Under the pieces are notes generated by a model, which did not search any database, was not told the origin of the DNA, and saw nothing but the letters and a program-made list of their open reading frames with translations. A stretch of 64,000 nucleotides of DNA from P36-A1 sp049478495 (GTDB taxonomy: Bacteria; Bacillota_I; Bacilli_A; JAJDGJ01), in NCBI RefSeq assembly GCF_049478495.1, contig NZ_CP168083.1:1612001-1676000 (forward strand), written 5' to 3'. Shown here in pieces: positions 34,831-44,830 of the stretch. Numbering within the stretch: the first letter of the stretch is position 1; each line of letters opens with the position of its first letter. A program made the translations under genes and the position numbers.

Positions 34831-37812
34831 TTATTCCTTAATCTTTTTTATGCATGATATAACTATTGCTATTGCTACTAAAAGTCCTGAGACAATAAAT
34901 GTTATATTACCAGTTACTGGTAATAATGTTTTTGCTGTTGCTGTTTTTTGTCCTTTTTCATCTTGCTTTTTATCTGTTTTGTTATTAGTATCTACTTTAC
35001 TACTTTCTTCATTTGATATTTTACTATATTCAAAGACTACTTGATTATCGTTTTTAGTAAATACTTCACTTACTTGATCATTAGATGTTGCTAGAACATA
35101 TCCTGAAATATTTTTAGCTTTTGCTGTGTATGATTCATTTACAAAACCATTTAATACAACATCTTTAGAAATTTCTTTTTTAGTTAGAGTATCTATGTAT
35201 TTTATAGTACTTGTTGCTTTTTGTTTGTATACAAAGATTAGTTCTATATCATTATCTACAAATACTCCTACTGTTTTGGTATTTGCTTTTTCAGCTACAT
35301 AAGAGTCTATATCAATAGGTACTTCAGTATACATATCATCTTTAACACCAATTACTTTTTTTGAATCAGCTATTTCAATACCATCTTGATCTTCATATTT
35401 AATAGTTAATGTAATTTCTTTTTGATAATATACATTTATTATTGAATCGGTATAAGGTTGAAAATGTGCAGTGTAAGTATATTTTTCTTCAGTTGCTTTA
35501 TCTGGTGAAAATACTTGATAATTAGGAATTTCTTTTGCTTCTACTGTATATTCTTGACCAGCATTACCTTTAAGTATTTCTTGTTTTGCAAGTACTTCTC
35601 CTGTTTTTAAATCTAAATAATTAATTGTTGCACTACCTGTTTTAATTTCTTTTTTATAAACAAAAGTTAGTATTATGCTGTCTTCTTTTAAAACACCACT
35701 TTGATATCTATCTTTATCATCTATTGTATATCCATCAATAGTAAGTCCTACTTCATTATATTTTGAACCTGCAGCTTGTGTATTAACTCTATCTTCTCTT
35801 AACTTATTTCCTTGTTCATCAACAAACTTTGATGTTATTGTAGGTGCTGCTTTTATTTTTTTATAGGTAAATGTTTTAGTTACTTCTTGATCATTTACTG
35901 GTATTAGAATACTATAACTTTTATTATTATCAGCAATTTCATAACCATCTATATCAAGTGCTTTTTCTGTGATGTAAGAATTTTGATCTTCTTGTTTATC
36001 ATATATTGTAACCTTTTGATTAGCTATTGCATTTTTTTGTTCATCTACATAATTAATAGTTACTTTTGGAAATTTTGCATATAATAATGTAATTTCTTTA
36101 CTATCTGTAGTATATTTTCCTTTTAGTTTTGCATCATCTTTAGTATAAATAAAAGTATATCCTGTAATATTATTTTTAGGTATGTTATATTCACTATCTA
36201 TTGCACCTGAAAATGTTTTTGCTTGAGCTATTTCACTATTATCTTTGTAATAGACATATTTTACATTTACTGTACCAATATTATCATCTTTTTTATAAAC
36301 AAATGTTTCTGATGATCCTTCTTTTTTATCTACATATTTAGAAGTAATGCTATCTTTTGCACTAGTTAATGTATATCCTGCAATAGTAGCTGCTTTAACA
36401 GTATATTCATCATTTACATAACCATTTGTTTTAGTTGCATCTTGAATTACATTTTGATTTTCATCAACATAATTGACTGTTAAAAAAGTATTCTTTTTAT
36501 ATCTTTTAACTATAACTTTTTGATCAGCTGTATCTTCATTAGTAGTATCAATAAAAGTATATCCATTTATATCCTTACTTTCAGCTAAGCTTGCAGCTTC
36601 TTCAGATTCTTCTATTCTAATTTCTGGAGCTATAGCGCTTTTTGTATAATATTCTACATACTTAACTATGGTTTTGGTTGCTCTTTCATTTTGCACTTCT
36701 TCTGGAGTTTTAGTTGGTGGTGTTATTTCATTGTTAGCTTTGTAATAAAATGTTACATCTTCATCTTTAGTAACTGTTAATACTGTATCACCTTGTGTGT
36801 ATTCTGGTAATAAAGTATAATCATCTAATTCCATTGCTGTTGATGTTACACCATCACCTTTTGTATATGTGTAAATATCTGCAGGATAGATATCTTTTCC
36901 TGTTGCAATATCGACATAGAAATTACCTATTTGATAATTAGGAATAGTTGCATCTCTACCAACATTTGGACCTGTATGTGCTGCATCATAATCAGTTGTA
37001 TAGTAAAGGGTTACACTCATAACTTCATAAGTAAACTTATTGATTAATGAACCATTATTACCATTAAAATAGTATCCTGAAACATCTGGAATATAGATAT
37101 TGTATTTTTCTGATATCTTACCTGTTATTTCTTTGAATGGTTTTATTACTTTATTACTATTTTTATCTAAATAGTTAACAATAACTTTTGCTTGATAATC
37201 ATTACTAACATAATATAGATTTACATCAATGTTTCCAGAATTAAAAGTTACATTTAAACTAGATGATTTATCTTTATAAAATGTATAGTTATCAATAGAC
37301 TTAGCAGTTATTGCTTTAGTTTCACTTTCTTTTCCTTTGATCACTTCATCAGTAGCTATTGCTTTTTTAGTTGCATAATCGATGTATTTTATAGTAATAC
37401 TACCTTCACTAAGTATTTTTTTATAAATATATTTAACTTGAATAGTATCTTTTGTATATGTACCTTCAATTGCTCCTTCAACTTTTACAAATTCATAATT
37501 ACTTGGAACAGTTGATAAGGTTGCATCTAATTTATAAGCAGTGTCTACATCACCGCTTATTGTTTTATTAGTATTTGCTATTAAATTATTATTTTCATCA
37601 TATGCTGCATACTCTACTGTTCCTTTCTCTACAGCTTGTTCTGGTACTGGTGTAGTCTCTGAATTCTTTTCTGGTTCTGTTTCTGTTTGTACTTCCTGCT
37701 TATTTTCTAAAGTATCATCGGCATAAACATTTGTATTATTTATTGTTGTAATACTAAATGTTAATGTCAAAGCTATAAATAGCTTTAGAAATATGGTGGG
37801 TTTTTCACTCAT
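34831..37812 (-). CDS. MucBP-repeat LPxTG cell-wall protein C
   Basis: 993 residues. Signal peptide at about 1-31, an acidic Glu/Pro/Thr stretch (33-62), then many MucBP-like modules (VEYAAYDENNNL, ITIKYIDYATKK, VIVNYLDKNSNK, and so on) up to about 930. In the middle (about 275-400) is a non-MucBP module with GNFYVDIATGKDIYPADIY that recurs in the gene at 38499. A short polar linker leads to LPVTGNIT, a hydrophobic helix and KKIKE. Predicted sortase-anchored adhesin. RBS AAGGAG. Confidence 0.92.
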   Translation of the reverse strand: MSEKPTIFLKLFIALTLTFSITTINNTNVYADDTLENKQEVQTETEPEKNSETTPVPEQAVEKGTVEYAAYDENNNLIANTNKTISGDVDTAYKLDATLSTVPSNYEFVKVEGAIEGTYTKDTIQVKYIYKKILSEGSITIKYIDYATKKAIATDEVIKGKESETKAITAKSIDNYTFYKDKSSSLNVTFNSGNIDVNLYYVSNDYQAKVIVNYLDKNSNKVIKPFKEITGKISEKYNIYIPDVSGYYFNGNNGSLINKFTYEVMSVTLYYTTDYDAAHTGPNVGRDATIPNYQIGNFYVDIATGKDIYPADIYTYTKGDGVTSTAMELDDYTLLPEYTQGDTVLTVTKDEDVTFYYKANNEITPPTKTPEEVQNERATKTIVKYVEYYTKSAIAPEIRIEESEEAASLAESKDINGYTFIDTTNEDTADQKVIVKRYKKNTFLTVNYVDENQNVIQDATKTNGYVNDEYTVKAATIAGYTLTSAKDSITSKYVDKKEGSSETFVYKKDDNIGTVNVKYVYYKDNSEIAQAKTFSGAIDSEYNIPKNNITGYTFIYTKDDAKLKGKYTTDSKEITLLYAKFPKVTINYVDEQKNAIANQKVTIYDKQEDQNSYITEKALDIDGYEIADNNKSYSILIPVNDQEVTKTFTYKKIKAAPTITSKFVDEQGNKLREDRVNTQAAGSKYNEVGLTIDGYTIDDKDRYQSGVLKEDSIILTFVYKKEIKTGSATINYLDLKTGEVLAKQEILKGNAGQEYTVEAKEIPNYQVFSPDKATEEKYTYTAHFQPYTDSIINVYYQKEITLTIKYEDQDGIEIADSKKVIGVKDDMYTEVPIDIDSYVAEKANTKTVGVFVDNDIELIFVYKQKATSTIKYIDTLTKKEISKDVVLNGFVNESYTAKAKNISGYVLATSNDQVSEVFTKNDNQVVFEYSKISNEESSKVDTNNKTDKKQDEKGQKTATAKTLLPVTGNITFIVSGLLVAIAIVISCIKKIKE

Positions 37813-38498
37813 TTTAATTGCTCCTTTTTAATTAATTTTTCTTAATATTTGATATTTACATAGTATAATTTCTTCTTAAAGTAATCCCTCTTTATTTATA
37901 TACATTCATTATAGTTATTAATTTAATTAAGTAAACATTTTTATTTAAAACTATATATTTAGCTAATTAATTTTTAAATATTATTCATTTTTATACTGTA
38001 TTTAGTTAATGTTTTGACTGATTATTAGTATCAATTTAGACTTTTGTGCTCAATTATCTTAGTAAGTTTCTTTTATATACTAATTCACATTTGAACAACC
38101 TATTTATTTTTAAGTTTAGTAATTTATTGAATTATATTTTATATAAAAAATTTCATATACAACATCAAATATTGTAATAGTTTTCACTGATGTGTCACTT
38201 TTTTATTATTAGTATGTATATTTAGATACAATAATATTTATTATTATTTAGTCTAATTATTAATTAGTCTATTTTTTTATATTTTAAAAAAAGTTGAAAA
38301 AGTAATACTACTTTTATGAAAGTTTTATTTAGAAATAAGTAGTATTGTTATAAAAATGAGCTATATTATTAATAAATATCTATATTTTTTAACTATCAAC
38401 ACTAACTTTAGTGTTTTTTACTCTATATTTTTTTATTTTCATTTCTTTTATTTATATATTATTTATCTAAAGTTCTTCTTGTGAATTATTTTATTTTT
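37813..38498. other. AT-rich intergenic region between MucBP genes C and D
   Basis: About 690 bases without a supported gene. It contains the promoter of gene C on the minus strand (not pinpointed) and one inverted repeat at 38304-38346. Otherwise unstructured AT-rich sequence. Confidence 0.5.
38304..38346 (-). terminator. Putative terminator of MucBP gene D
   Basis: AATACTACTT / AAGTAGTATT, a perfect 10-bp stem, followed on the minus strand by ACTTTTTCAACTTTTTTT; it lies 153 bases past the stop at 38499. Confidence 0.55.
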
Positions 38499-40412
38499 CT
38501 ACTTTCTTGATCTTATTTTTTTTAGGATTAATAAGGCACAAATTATAGCTAAGACAGTTGCCATCATTAATAGTTGACTACCAGTAACCGGTAGTTTATT
38601 AACTATTTTTAATTTTTTATTACTTATTTCTTTTTTTATTTTATCAGATACTTTTTTACTAGTTTTTGGCTCATTAACATTATTAGCTTTAACATTATTT
38701 AGTTCATATTCAAAATAAATAATTTTTTTATTTTCAGTATAAATTCCATTTACTTGTGATTGTTTAGATACAAGTTGATATTGATCAATAGTTATAGCAT
38801 TAATTAAATAACTAGCATCTATGTATCCATTTATAATATTTTCTTTAGCAATTTCTTTTTTGCTTACACTATCAATATATTTAACTGTAATACTTGCTTG
38901 TTCTACACTTGTATTTTTCTTATATCTTAAATTAATTATATTATGAGTAGCATCTTTAGATAAATCAGTCTTAATAAAGGTATAGCCAGCTATTATTTTG
39001 GGATTATTCATAATATTATTCTTGTCTTTTTCATCTATTTTAATAAAGGGAGCTAATGCACTTTTAGTATCATAATCAGTATATTGAACTTCTGTTTTAG
39101 CTTCTCTTTCTTTTATAATTTTTTCTTCTGTTTTAGTAGTAGGTGTATTAGTATTTATTGGTTTGTAATAGAAATAAACGTTTCTATCTTTATTTATGAT
39201 AGCCTTTATTTCACCTTCAGTTTTAACTAATGTATATCCTTCAATTTCCATTGGTAATGAATTTGATGATTCTCCATCTAGTCTACTATATATATCGGCA
39301 GGATAAAGATCTTTTCCTGTTGTTATATCAATATAATAGTTTCCTAATAGATAGATTGTTTTAGTATTTTGATCATTTATATTTGAAGATGTATGTGCTT
39401 TTACATAGTCTTTGGTATATAAAAATGTTACTTCTCTATCTTCATAAGTGTAGTTACCTTTTTCATCACCAATCTTGCCATGATAATAATATGTTGGGAT
39501 ATCCGGGATTAAAACACTATATTGAGTATTTATCTTACTTGTTATTATCTTATCTTCTTTAATAGTATTTTTAGTTTCATATTCTTGATATTTTATAATT
39601 ACTTTACTTTGATAGTTTTCAGATACATATTTAATTAGGACTTCATTATTATCATTTGAAAAGTTAGCATGCATATTAATGCTTTGTTTATCTAAATAAA
39701 TATAACCAGGAATTGTCTTTACATTTTCACTGATAGCATTACCTACTATTCCTGTTTTACTCTCTGATGTTTCTATTTCTTTGTTTGTACTGATATCAAT
39801 ATATTTAATAACTGCTGTTGCATTTTCTTCTACTTTTTTGTAGATAAATGTAATAGTTATTTCTTGTTCTGTACTTGGATATTTTTGTGTTTGTATATTT
39901 TGATTATCTTCTAATTCATATCCTGTAATAGGTATTGCACTTTCACTAAAATCTTGGTTGTCTTGATTATTGGGTGTATTAAAAACTTTATCATTTGCAA
40001 GTTCATTTTTTTGATCATCAATATATCTTACAGTAATTTTACCTAATGCTGCATATTCTAGTTGTATTTCTGTTTTAGCTGATGTATATGTCCCCTTTAA
40101 GACATTATCTTCAATAGTATAAGATGTACTTGAAGACTGTAATGAATACCCTGTTATATCCTTTAGACTATACTCAAATGATGTATTCATAGTTCCAGCT
40201 ATTGTAATATCATCCTCAATTTTCACTTTTGTCTTAGAGTCTAGATATTGTATATGAACATAACCTTTACTTTGATCTAGACTAAATCCAGCTACACTTG
40301 TATCTACTGTCTCTGTATTTATATTTTGTGCATTAATATAAAGTGAATTTGATATTAAAATAGCAAGTACTAATGATATTACTTTAAATATGATCCTTTT
40401 TTTAGCTCTCAT
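38499..40412 (-). CDS. MucBP-repeat LPxTG cell-wall protein D
   Basis: 637 residues, paralogue of the 993-residue protein C. Signal peptide at about 1-28. MucBP-like modules (VHIQYLDSKTKV, ITVRYIDDQKNE, AVIKYIDISTNK) flank the shared module GNYYIDITTGKDLYPADIY (about 350-370). The C-terminus has a Lys/Asn-rich linker, LPVTGSQ, a hydrophobic helix and KKIRSRK. RBS AAAGGAG. Compared with protein C it lacks several modules. Confidence 0.92.
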   Translation of the reverse strand: MRAKKRIIFKVISLVLAILISNSLYINAQNINTETVDTSVAGFSLDQSKGYVHIQYLDSKTKVKIEDDITIAGTMNTSFEYSLKDITGYSLQSSSTSYTIEDNVLKGTYTSAKTEIQLEYAALGKITVRYIDDQKNELANDKVFNTPNNQDNQDFSESAIPITGYELEDNQNIQTQKYPSTEQEITITFIYKKVEENATAVIKYIDISTNKEIETSESKTGIVGNAISENVKTIPGYIYLDKQSINMHANFSNDNNEVLIKYVSENYQSKVIIKYQEYETKNTIKEDKIITSKINTQYSVLIPDIPTYYYHGKIGDEKGNYTYEDREVTFLYTKDYVKAHTSSNINDQNTKTIYLLGNYYIDITTGKDLYPADIYSRLDGESSNSLPMEIEGYTLVKTEGEIKAIINKDRNVYFYYKPINTNTPTTKTEEKIIKEREAKTEVQYTDYDTKSALAPFIKIDEKDKNNIMNNPKIIAGYTFIKTDLSKDATHNIINLRYKKNTSVEQASITVKYIDSVSKKEIAKENIINGYIDASYLINAITIDQYQLVSKQSQVNGIYTENKKIIYFEYELNNVKANNVNEPKTSKKVSDKIKKEISNKKLKIVNKLPVTGSQLLMMATVLAIICALLILKKIRSRK

Positions 40413-40444
40413 ATTATCGACTCCTTTAAATATTTATAAAAATA

Positions 40445-40482
40445 AAAGACTATTATTAAATATGTATTCAAAAATAGTCTTT
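40445..40482 (-). terminator. Inverted repeat in the leader of MucBP gene D
   Basis: AAAGACTAT / ATAGTCTTT with a 20-base loop; on the minus strand TTTTATTTTT follows. It lies 33 bases before the gene start, so if active it would act as an attenuator in the leader. Confidence 0.45.
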
Positions 40483-41430
40483 AATATATTACTTTATTAA
40501 ATTCAACATGTGTGATGAATATTCATTTTGAAGTATAGTAATTTGTTTGTGTGAGTATATTGATTTAATAAAGTAATTTTAATCTTTTAGTGTTATGTAA
40601 TAAAAACTATATTAAATATTTAATATTAATTTTTGGTGTAATTAAGATAATTACAATGCAGTTATTGCTGTTTAATATTAATATCTTAGTAGTGATTTAA
40701 CCTTACATATCCACTTTTGGTACTACACCCACATTATATATAGCTAAAAAAATTTAGTAAATAGCCTTATTTAAAACTATATCTTGATTTAATTGAACTT
40801 TAAACAATCATTATATTTTTATAGATTTGTGTTCTTATTCACAAGTATTTCAATGTGAAAATACGTAATTAATACATAAATATTAATTAAGTTTCTATTT
40901 ATAACTATGTGTATTTTATGTTATTAATATATTTTTTAACTATCTATATTTCTTATACTTTTTTATCTAGTTTATGTTTTTCATTATTTTACAATTAATA
41001 AGAATAATAACCATACTTATCACATATTTATGTGTAAATAACTAAAAGTATGTTTGTGATTATTTTATACTATTGTTACATTTAATATCTATGTTAATAA
41101 TTGATAGATATTCAATATATATATTAAACAAGTTGCTTATGGCTTTGTATTTTTATGAATATAAAATAAATAGAAATTAATATTTATTAGGATTGTAACC
41201 ACTTTCTTTTAACAAATTAACTATTATTTAAATTACTGAATTTTTATTTAAGTTTTTAAGTCTTAAGATGGTTCATGACTAAGCGTTTATTAATTATATT
41301 TGTTTTTATTTTATAAATGAATAGACATGTTACTTTATTTATTGTTTAGCTATGTTGTTTTAGTGAATATTATTTGAAGTAATCTTTTTTTGTTCTTTAT
41401 CAACTTAATGTATTATTAAATTTAGGCACA
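40483..41430. other. Long AT-rich intergenic region
   Basis: About 950 bases with no supported gene on either strand, unusually long for this compact window. The sequence is almost all A and T apart from a less AT-rich island at 40702-40745. It presumably carries the promoter and leader of MucBP gene D, transcribed leftward. No known RNA motif recognised. Confidence 0.5.
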
Positions 41431-41473
41431 AAAAAACTAAGATAATTTGTAATCATTATCTTAGTTTTTTTGT
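41431..41473. terminator. Terminator of the Ssu-type ABC operon
   Basis: AAAAAACTAAGATAAT / ATTATCTTAGTTTTTT, a 16-bp stem with an 8-base loop immediately after the stop at 41480. Confidence 0.88.
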
Positions 41474-41479
41474 AATATA

Positions 41480-42418
41480 TTATTTAATAAATAAGTCTTC
41501 TACATTTACTTCTTTTTCAATCATTTTGTTTTCTAGCATAAAATCTGCTGTTTTTTGCATATCTTTTTTATCTTGATCTGTTACTTCAGTTGAAAAATCA
41601 TATTGTTTATACATTGTTTTAACTGCTGCTTCATCTAAATCAAGTTCTTTAGCTACTTTTTTGATTGTTGCATCATGATTTTCATCCATGTATTTTAATA
41701 TTTCTTTTTGTGTATTTCTAAATATTTCTACGGCTTCTTTATTATTATCATAAAATTCTTGTGTTACTGCTACAACAAGAGTTGCATTAATATAACCTTT
41801 ACCTGTTGTTACTAAATTTAAACCACTTTTTTCTGCATTATAAGCAGCAGCTCCAGCTACAAGTGATGCATCTACACTTTTGTTTGATAATGCTGCCATA
41901 GCATCAGGAATAGTCATATTAACAAATTCTACATCATCTAAAGTTAAATCTGCACTTTTTAAGTATGCTACTAATAATTCATGTAGAACTGTTCCTTGAG
42001 GTCCTGCAATTTTTTTACCTTTTAAATCTTTAGCTGATTTTATACTTTTGTCATGTGAAAATATAGTATATGCTTCACTTGATCTACCATACATATCTAG
42101 TATCTTTATGTCAGCACCATTAGCTGCAGAAAGAATTACAGAAGTACTACCTACACAATTAAGTATTTGAACATCACCAGATGCTAATGCTTGTGTTTGC
42201 TCAGGACCTGTAGTTAAATTAGAATAATCAAATGCTATATCTTTTTCTTTTAATGCTTTTTCTAAATATTTTCCATCTTTTTCAATTATACTTGGTACAT
42301 TAAGTGGTGCACTAACATATGTGGCAACTATTTTATCTAATGCTTTATTATTATTTGAGCATCCTACACTTACTACTAATAATAAAGCTAAAACTAATAT
42401 TTTTTTAATATTTTTCAT
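41480..42418 (-). CDS. ABC transporter substrate-binding lipoprotein (SsuA/TauA/NrtA type)
   Basis: 312 residues. Lipobox VSVGC at 16-20 after a hydrophobic signal. The body matches NMT1/SsuA-like binding proteins: ASGDVQILNCVGSTS near 79-93, SAKDLKGKKIAGPQGTVLHE near 121-140 and PDAMAALSNKSVDAS near 168-182. Family substrates include sulfonates, taurine, nitrate, bicarbonate and thiamine precursors; none can be chosen here. RBS AGGAGA; it starts two bases after the ATPase stop. Last gene of the operon. Confidence 0.9.
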   Translation of the reverse strand: MKNIKKILVLALLLVVSVGCSNNNKALDKIVATYVSAPLNVPSIIEKDGKYLEKALKEKDIAFDYSNLTTGPEQTQALASGDVQILNCVGSTSVILSAANGADIKILDMYGRSSEAYTIFSHDKSIKSAKDLKGKKIAGPQGTVLHELLVAYLKSADLTLDDVEFVNMTIPDAMAALSNKSVDASLVAGAAAYNAEKSGLNLVTTGKGYINATLVVAVTQEFYDNNKEAVEIFRNTQKEILKYMDENHDATIKKVAKELDLDEAAVKTMYKQYDFSTEVTDQDKKDMQKTADFMLENKMIEKEVNVEDLFIK

Positions 42419-42420
42419 TA

Positions 42421-43140
42421 CTATTCTCCTATTTTCTTTATTTGATACATAATATCTTTTTTGATAGACATATATTCTTGTGATAATATGTCTCTTTTAC
42501 TTAATTCTTCTTTTAAATCATAAACTTTAGCTATTTCACCTTTATTTATAACAACAATTTTATGAGCTATTTTTAATGCTTCATCTATATTGTGTGTTAC
42601 AAATAAAATTCCTGTTTTAGTTTCTTGATATAGTTTAATTATCTCATCTTGCATATTTTCTCTAGTAAAATAATCTAAAGCTGCAAATGGCTCATCCATA
42701 TATATAAGAGTTGGATTAGTAGCTAATGCTCTTGCAAGAGCAACTCTTTGCTTCATTCCTCCTGATAATTGTTTTGGATAAGCATTTAAGTAGTTTTCTA
42801 GGCCAACAATTTTAGCAAGGTTACTTACTTTTAAGTGTTTTTCACTATCATCTACAATACCAAAACTTATATTATCTTCTACATTAAGCCATGGCATTAA
42901 TCTAGGTTCTTGAAAAACATATGAACTTGTATAATCTTTAGGATAACAAATATTCCCTTGATCATAGTTTTCTAATTTACTTATAAGTCTTAATAGAGTA
43001 GTTTTCCCACAGCCACTTTTACCTAGTATAACACTAATTTGTTCAGTATCTATATCAAGTGATAAATTACATAAGATAGTGTTTTTACTTTCTTTAATAT
43101 TATATGACTTAGAAATATTGTTTAATTTAATTAGTGACAT
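42421..43140 (-). CDS. ABC transporter ATP-binding protein (SsuB type)
   Basis: 239 residues. Walker A GKSGCGKTT, Q-loop VFQEPRLMPW (the PRLMPW extension is typical of SsuB/TauB/NrtD), signature LSGGMKQR, Walker B LIYMDEPFAALD and H-loop VTHNIDEA. The ATG at 43140 is preferred over a TTG at 43146 because AAGGGG is 10 bases away. Overlaps the permease gene by 14 bases. Confidence 0.94.
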   Translation of the reverse strand: MSLIKLNNISKSYNIKESKNTILCNLSLDIDTEQISVILGKSGCGKTTLLRLISKLENYDQGNICYPKDYTSSYVFQEPRLMPWLNVEDNISFGIVDDSEKHLKVSNLAKIVGLENYLNAYPKQLSGGMKQRVALARALATNPTLIYMDEPFAALDYFTRENMQDEIIKLYQETKTGILFVTHNIDEALKIAHKIVVINKGEIAKVYDLKEELSKRDILSQEYMSIKKDIMYQIKKIGE

Positions 43141-43888
43141 TATCAAAGCGCCCCTTTAATGTTTTATTGATGATATATTTAAATAAACAATCACATAAAT
43201 AGCCTATTATTCCTATAACAATTATACCAATTATTATTTTATCTGATCTAGACATCTGTTGTGCAAACAGTATCATATATCCTAATCCTGAGGCAGCAGC
43301 AATCATTTCTGCACCAATTATTGCACGCCAACTATATCCTAAACCTATTCTCATACCAACTAGAATATCTGGAATGGCATAAGGCAATACTATTCTTTTA
43401 AATATTTCAAAAGGTTTTAAATTCATTGTTTTTCCTACTTCTATTAATTGTTTATCAGCAGAAAAGAATCCTTTTTGAATATTTAAGAATATTGGAAAGA
43501 ATGCAGCTAAAATAATCATGATAATTTTAGTATTCTCACCTATACCAAACCATAGTATTAATAATGGTATAGTTGCTAGTGGTGGAACATTTCTTAAAAA
43601 TTCTATTAGAAATTCATAATACGGGTATGTTTTAGGAAAGCTATAAGCTAAAGTACCTAATATAAAAGCAAAGATGACCGCAATGCTAAAACCTATTAAA
43701 ACTCTTATTAAACTAATATAGATGTTTATGAATATTTCTTTACTTGCAATCATTTGCATAAAAGTAGTAAATACCTTTTCTGGACTTGGAAGTACATATG
43801 CATTATAAATTTGTAAATGACTAGTAACAAACCAAATTATCAATATAATTATAATTGTGATAGAAGGTTTAATTATTTTAGATAACAT
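43127..43888 (-). CDS. ABC transporter permease (SsuC type)
   Basis: 253 residues, six membrane segments, BPD_transp_1 family. Typical features are the VLPSPEKVFTTFMQ opening, EFLRNVPPLATIPLLILWFGIGE and the EAA-like loop KRIVLPYAIPDILVGMRIGLGYSWRAIIGAE. Its start lies inside the end of the H-cluster-like open frame (11-base overlap), showing that the upstream gene originally extended this far and was coupled to it. Confidence 0.93.
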   Translation of the reverse strand: MLSKIIKPSITIIIILIIWFVTSHLQIYNAYVLPSPEKVFTTFMQMIASKEIFINIYISLIRVLIGFSIAVIFAFILGTLAYSFPKTYPYYEFLIEFLRNVPPLATIPLLILWFGIGENTKIIMIILAAFFPIFLNIQKGFFSADKQLIEVGKTMNLKPFEIFKRIVLPYAIPDILVGMRIGLGYSWRAIIGAEMIAAASGLGYMILFAQQMSRSDKIIIGIIVIGIIGYLCDCLFKYIINKTLKGRFDNVTN

Positions 43889-44504
43889 TTAGTATACCAT
43901 CTCCATTGTGACAACCATCTTGACAATATAATAATTCTACAATATCATACTGTTCATGATAGTTAGATTTTATAAAGAATTCATCAATGTCAGCTTTAGA
44001 AACTAAACTTAGTGTTTTAAGCTTTTCACTATCAAAGAATCCTGGTGGTATTGGACTGCTATCTAATACATTGAATACACCTGTATGCTTGTGTTCTTTT
44101 AATAAAGTTGTCTAAGGTACAAATCTAACATTAGTTATACCTAATTTATTACCATATTCTGCAAGACTCAAACAAGGTGTTGTTATGATTAGATAATCTG
44201 TTTTACTCTTGATGTAAAGGTTTGCTAGTTCTATTGCATAATGTACTAGTATTGGATGAATATCTGGATAATTATAATTACAATCATAATTATCTTTAAC
44301 ATACTCCGCTGCAAGTGGACATCTCATATCAACTGTTAAATTACAGCATTCTTTTACATGTTTATTATATTTATCTCTTACTACTTCTAAATAATTAGCA
44401 TTTGTATTCACTTCTTCATAATTAAATGTTTTCATAAAAGTTTCTAGTTCCGATTGATTCGTTAATTTCTTAACTACTGGATTAAACCAAATATAATTTT
44501 TCAT
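43878..44504 (-). pseudogene. [FeFe]-hydrogenase-like H-cluster domain protein with in-frame TAG
   Basis: The frame from ATG 44504 runs 130 codons to TAG (44112-44114), then continues open in the same frame for 77 codons to TAA at 43878. Read through, the 208-residue product keeps degenerate versions of the three H-cluster motifs of [FeFe] hydrogenases: VDMRCPLA (Cys62), TTPCLSLAEY (Cys111) and, beyond the TAG, CQDGCHNGDG (Cys194, Cys198; compare CxxGCxxGGG). The TAG sits in RFVP-*-TTLL, where a Trp (TGG) by a single G-to-A change is plausible. Other genes here use TAG as a normal stop, so this looks like a nonsense mutation or sequence error. The RBS AAGGAAG supports 44504; a GTG at 44513 overlaps it. 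First gene of the ABC operon. Role unknown. Confidence 0.7.
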
Positions 44505-44513
44505 TCTTTTCAC

Positions 44514-44830
44514 TTCCTTTATATATATGTAACAAGTTAATTATAATATATATAATTAAGGTCTACAAGTTAAAATAATGTAAACAGTTTTTTTTATGCA
44601 GCTATTTTTTAATTTCGATAAAGATAGTCCAATATATAACATTTTAGATTATAATCTTATTTCTTTTGTAATAACTAAGTTAGTATTGTGTGAAAAAGAA
44701 CATTATTATCTTTAATTATCATATTCTATATTGAACTGCATTAATTGCTTGCAATAAAGAGTATTAAATGTTTAAAATTTAAATAATATTACTAAAGAAT
44801 AGCATCTGTTATAGATAATATTGTTCTATT
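44514..44830. other. Intergenic region with no clear gene
   Basis: AT-rich. A TATAAT with a weak -35 (TTGTAG, 17-base spacer) lies on the minus strand near 44540-44570 and may drive the H-cluster-like/ABC operon. A 39-codon plus-strand frame at 44596 has no RBS and was not accepted. Confidence 0.4.

Noticed and set aside
43878..44504. Genetic-code change (TAG read as an amino acid) suggested by the open frame past TAG
   Set aside because: TAG ends at least one other well-formed gene here (stop at 30004-30006), so general reassignment is not supported; only local nonsense or read-through remains.
44596..44715. 39-codon plus-strand frame MQLFFNFDKDSP... in the gap before the surface protein terminator
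   Set aside because: No ribosome binding site, no terminator of its own, no similarity recognised.
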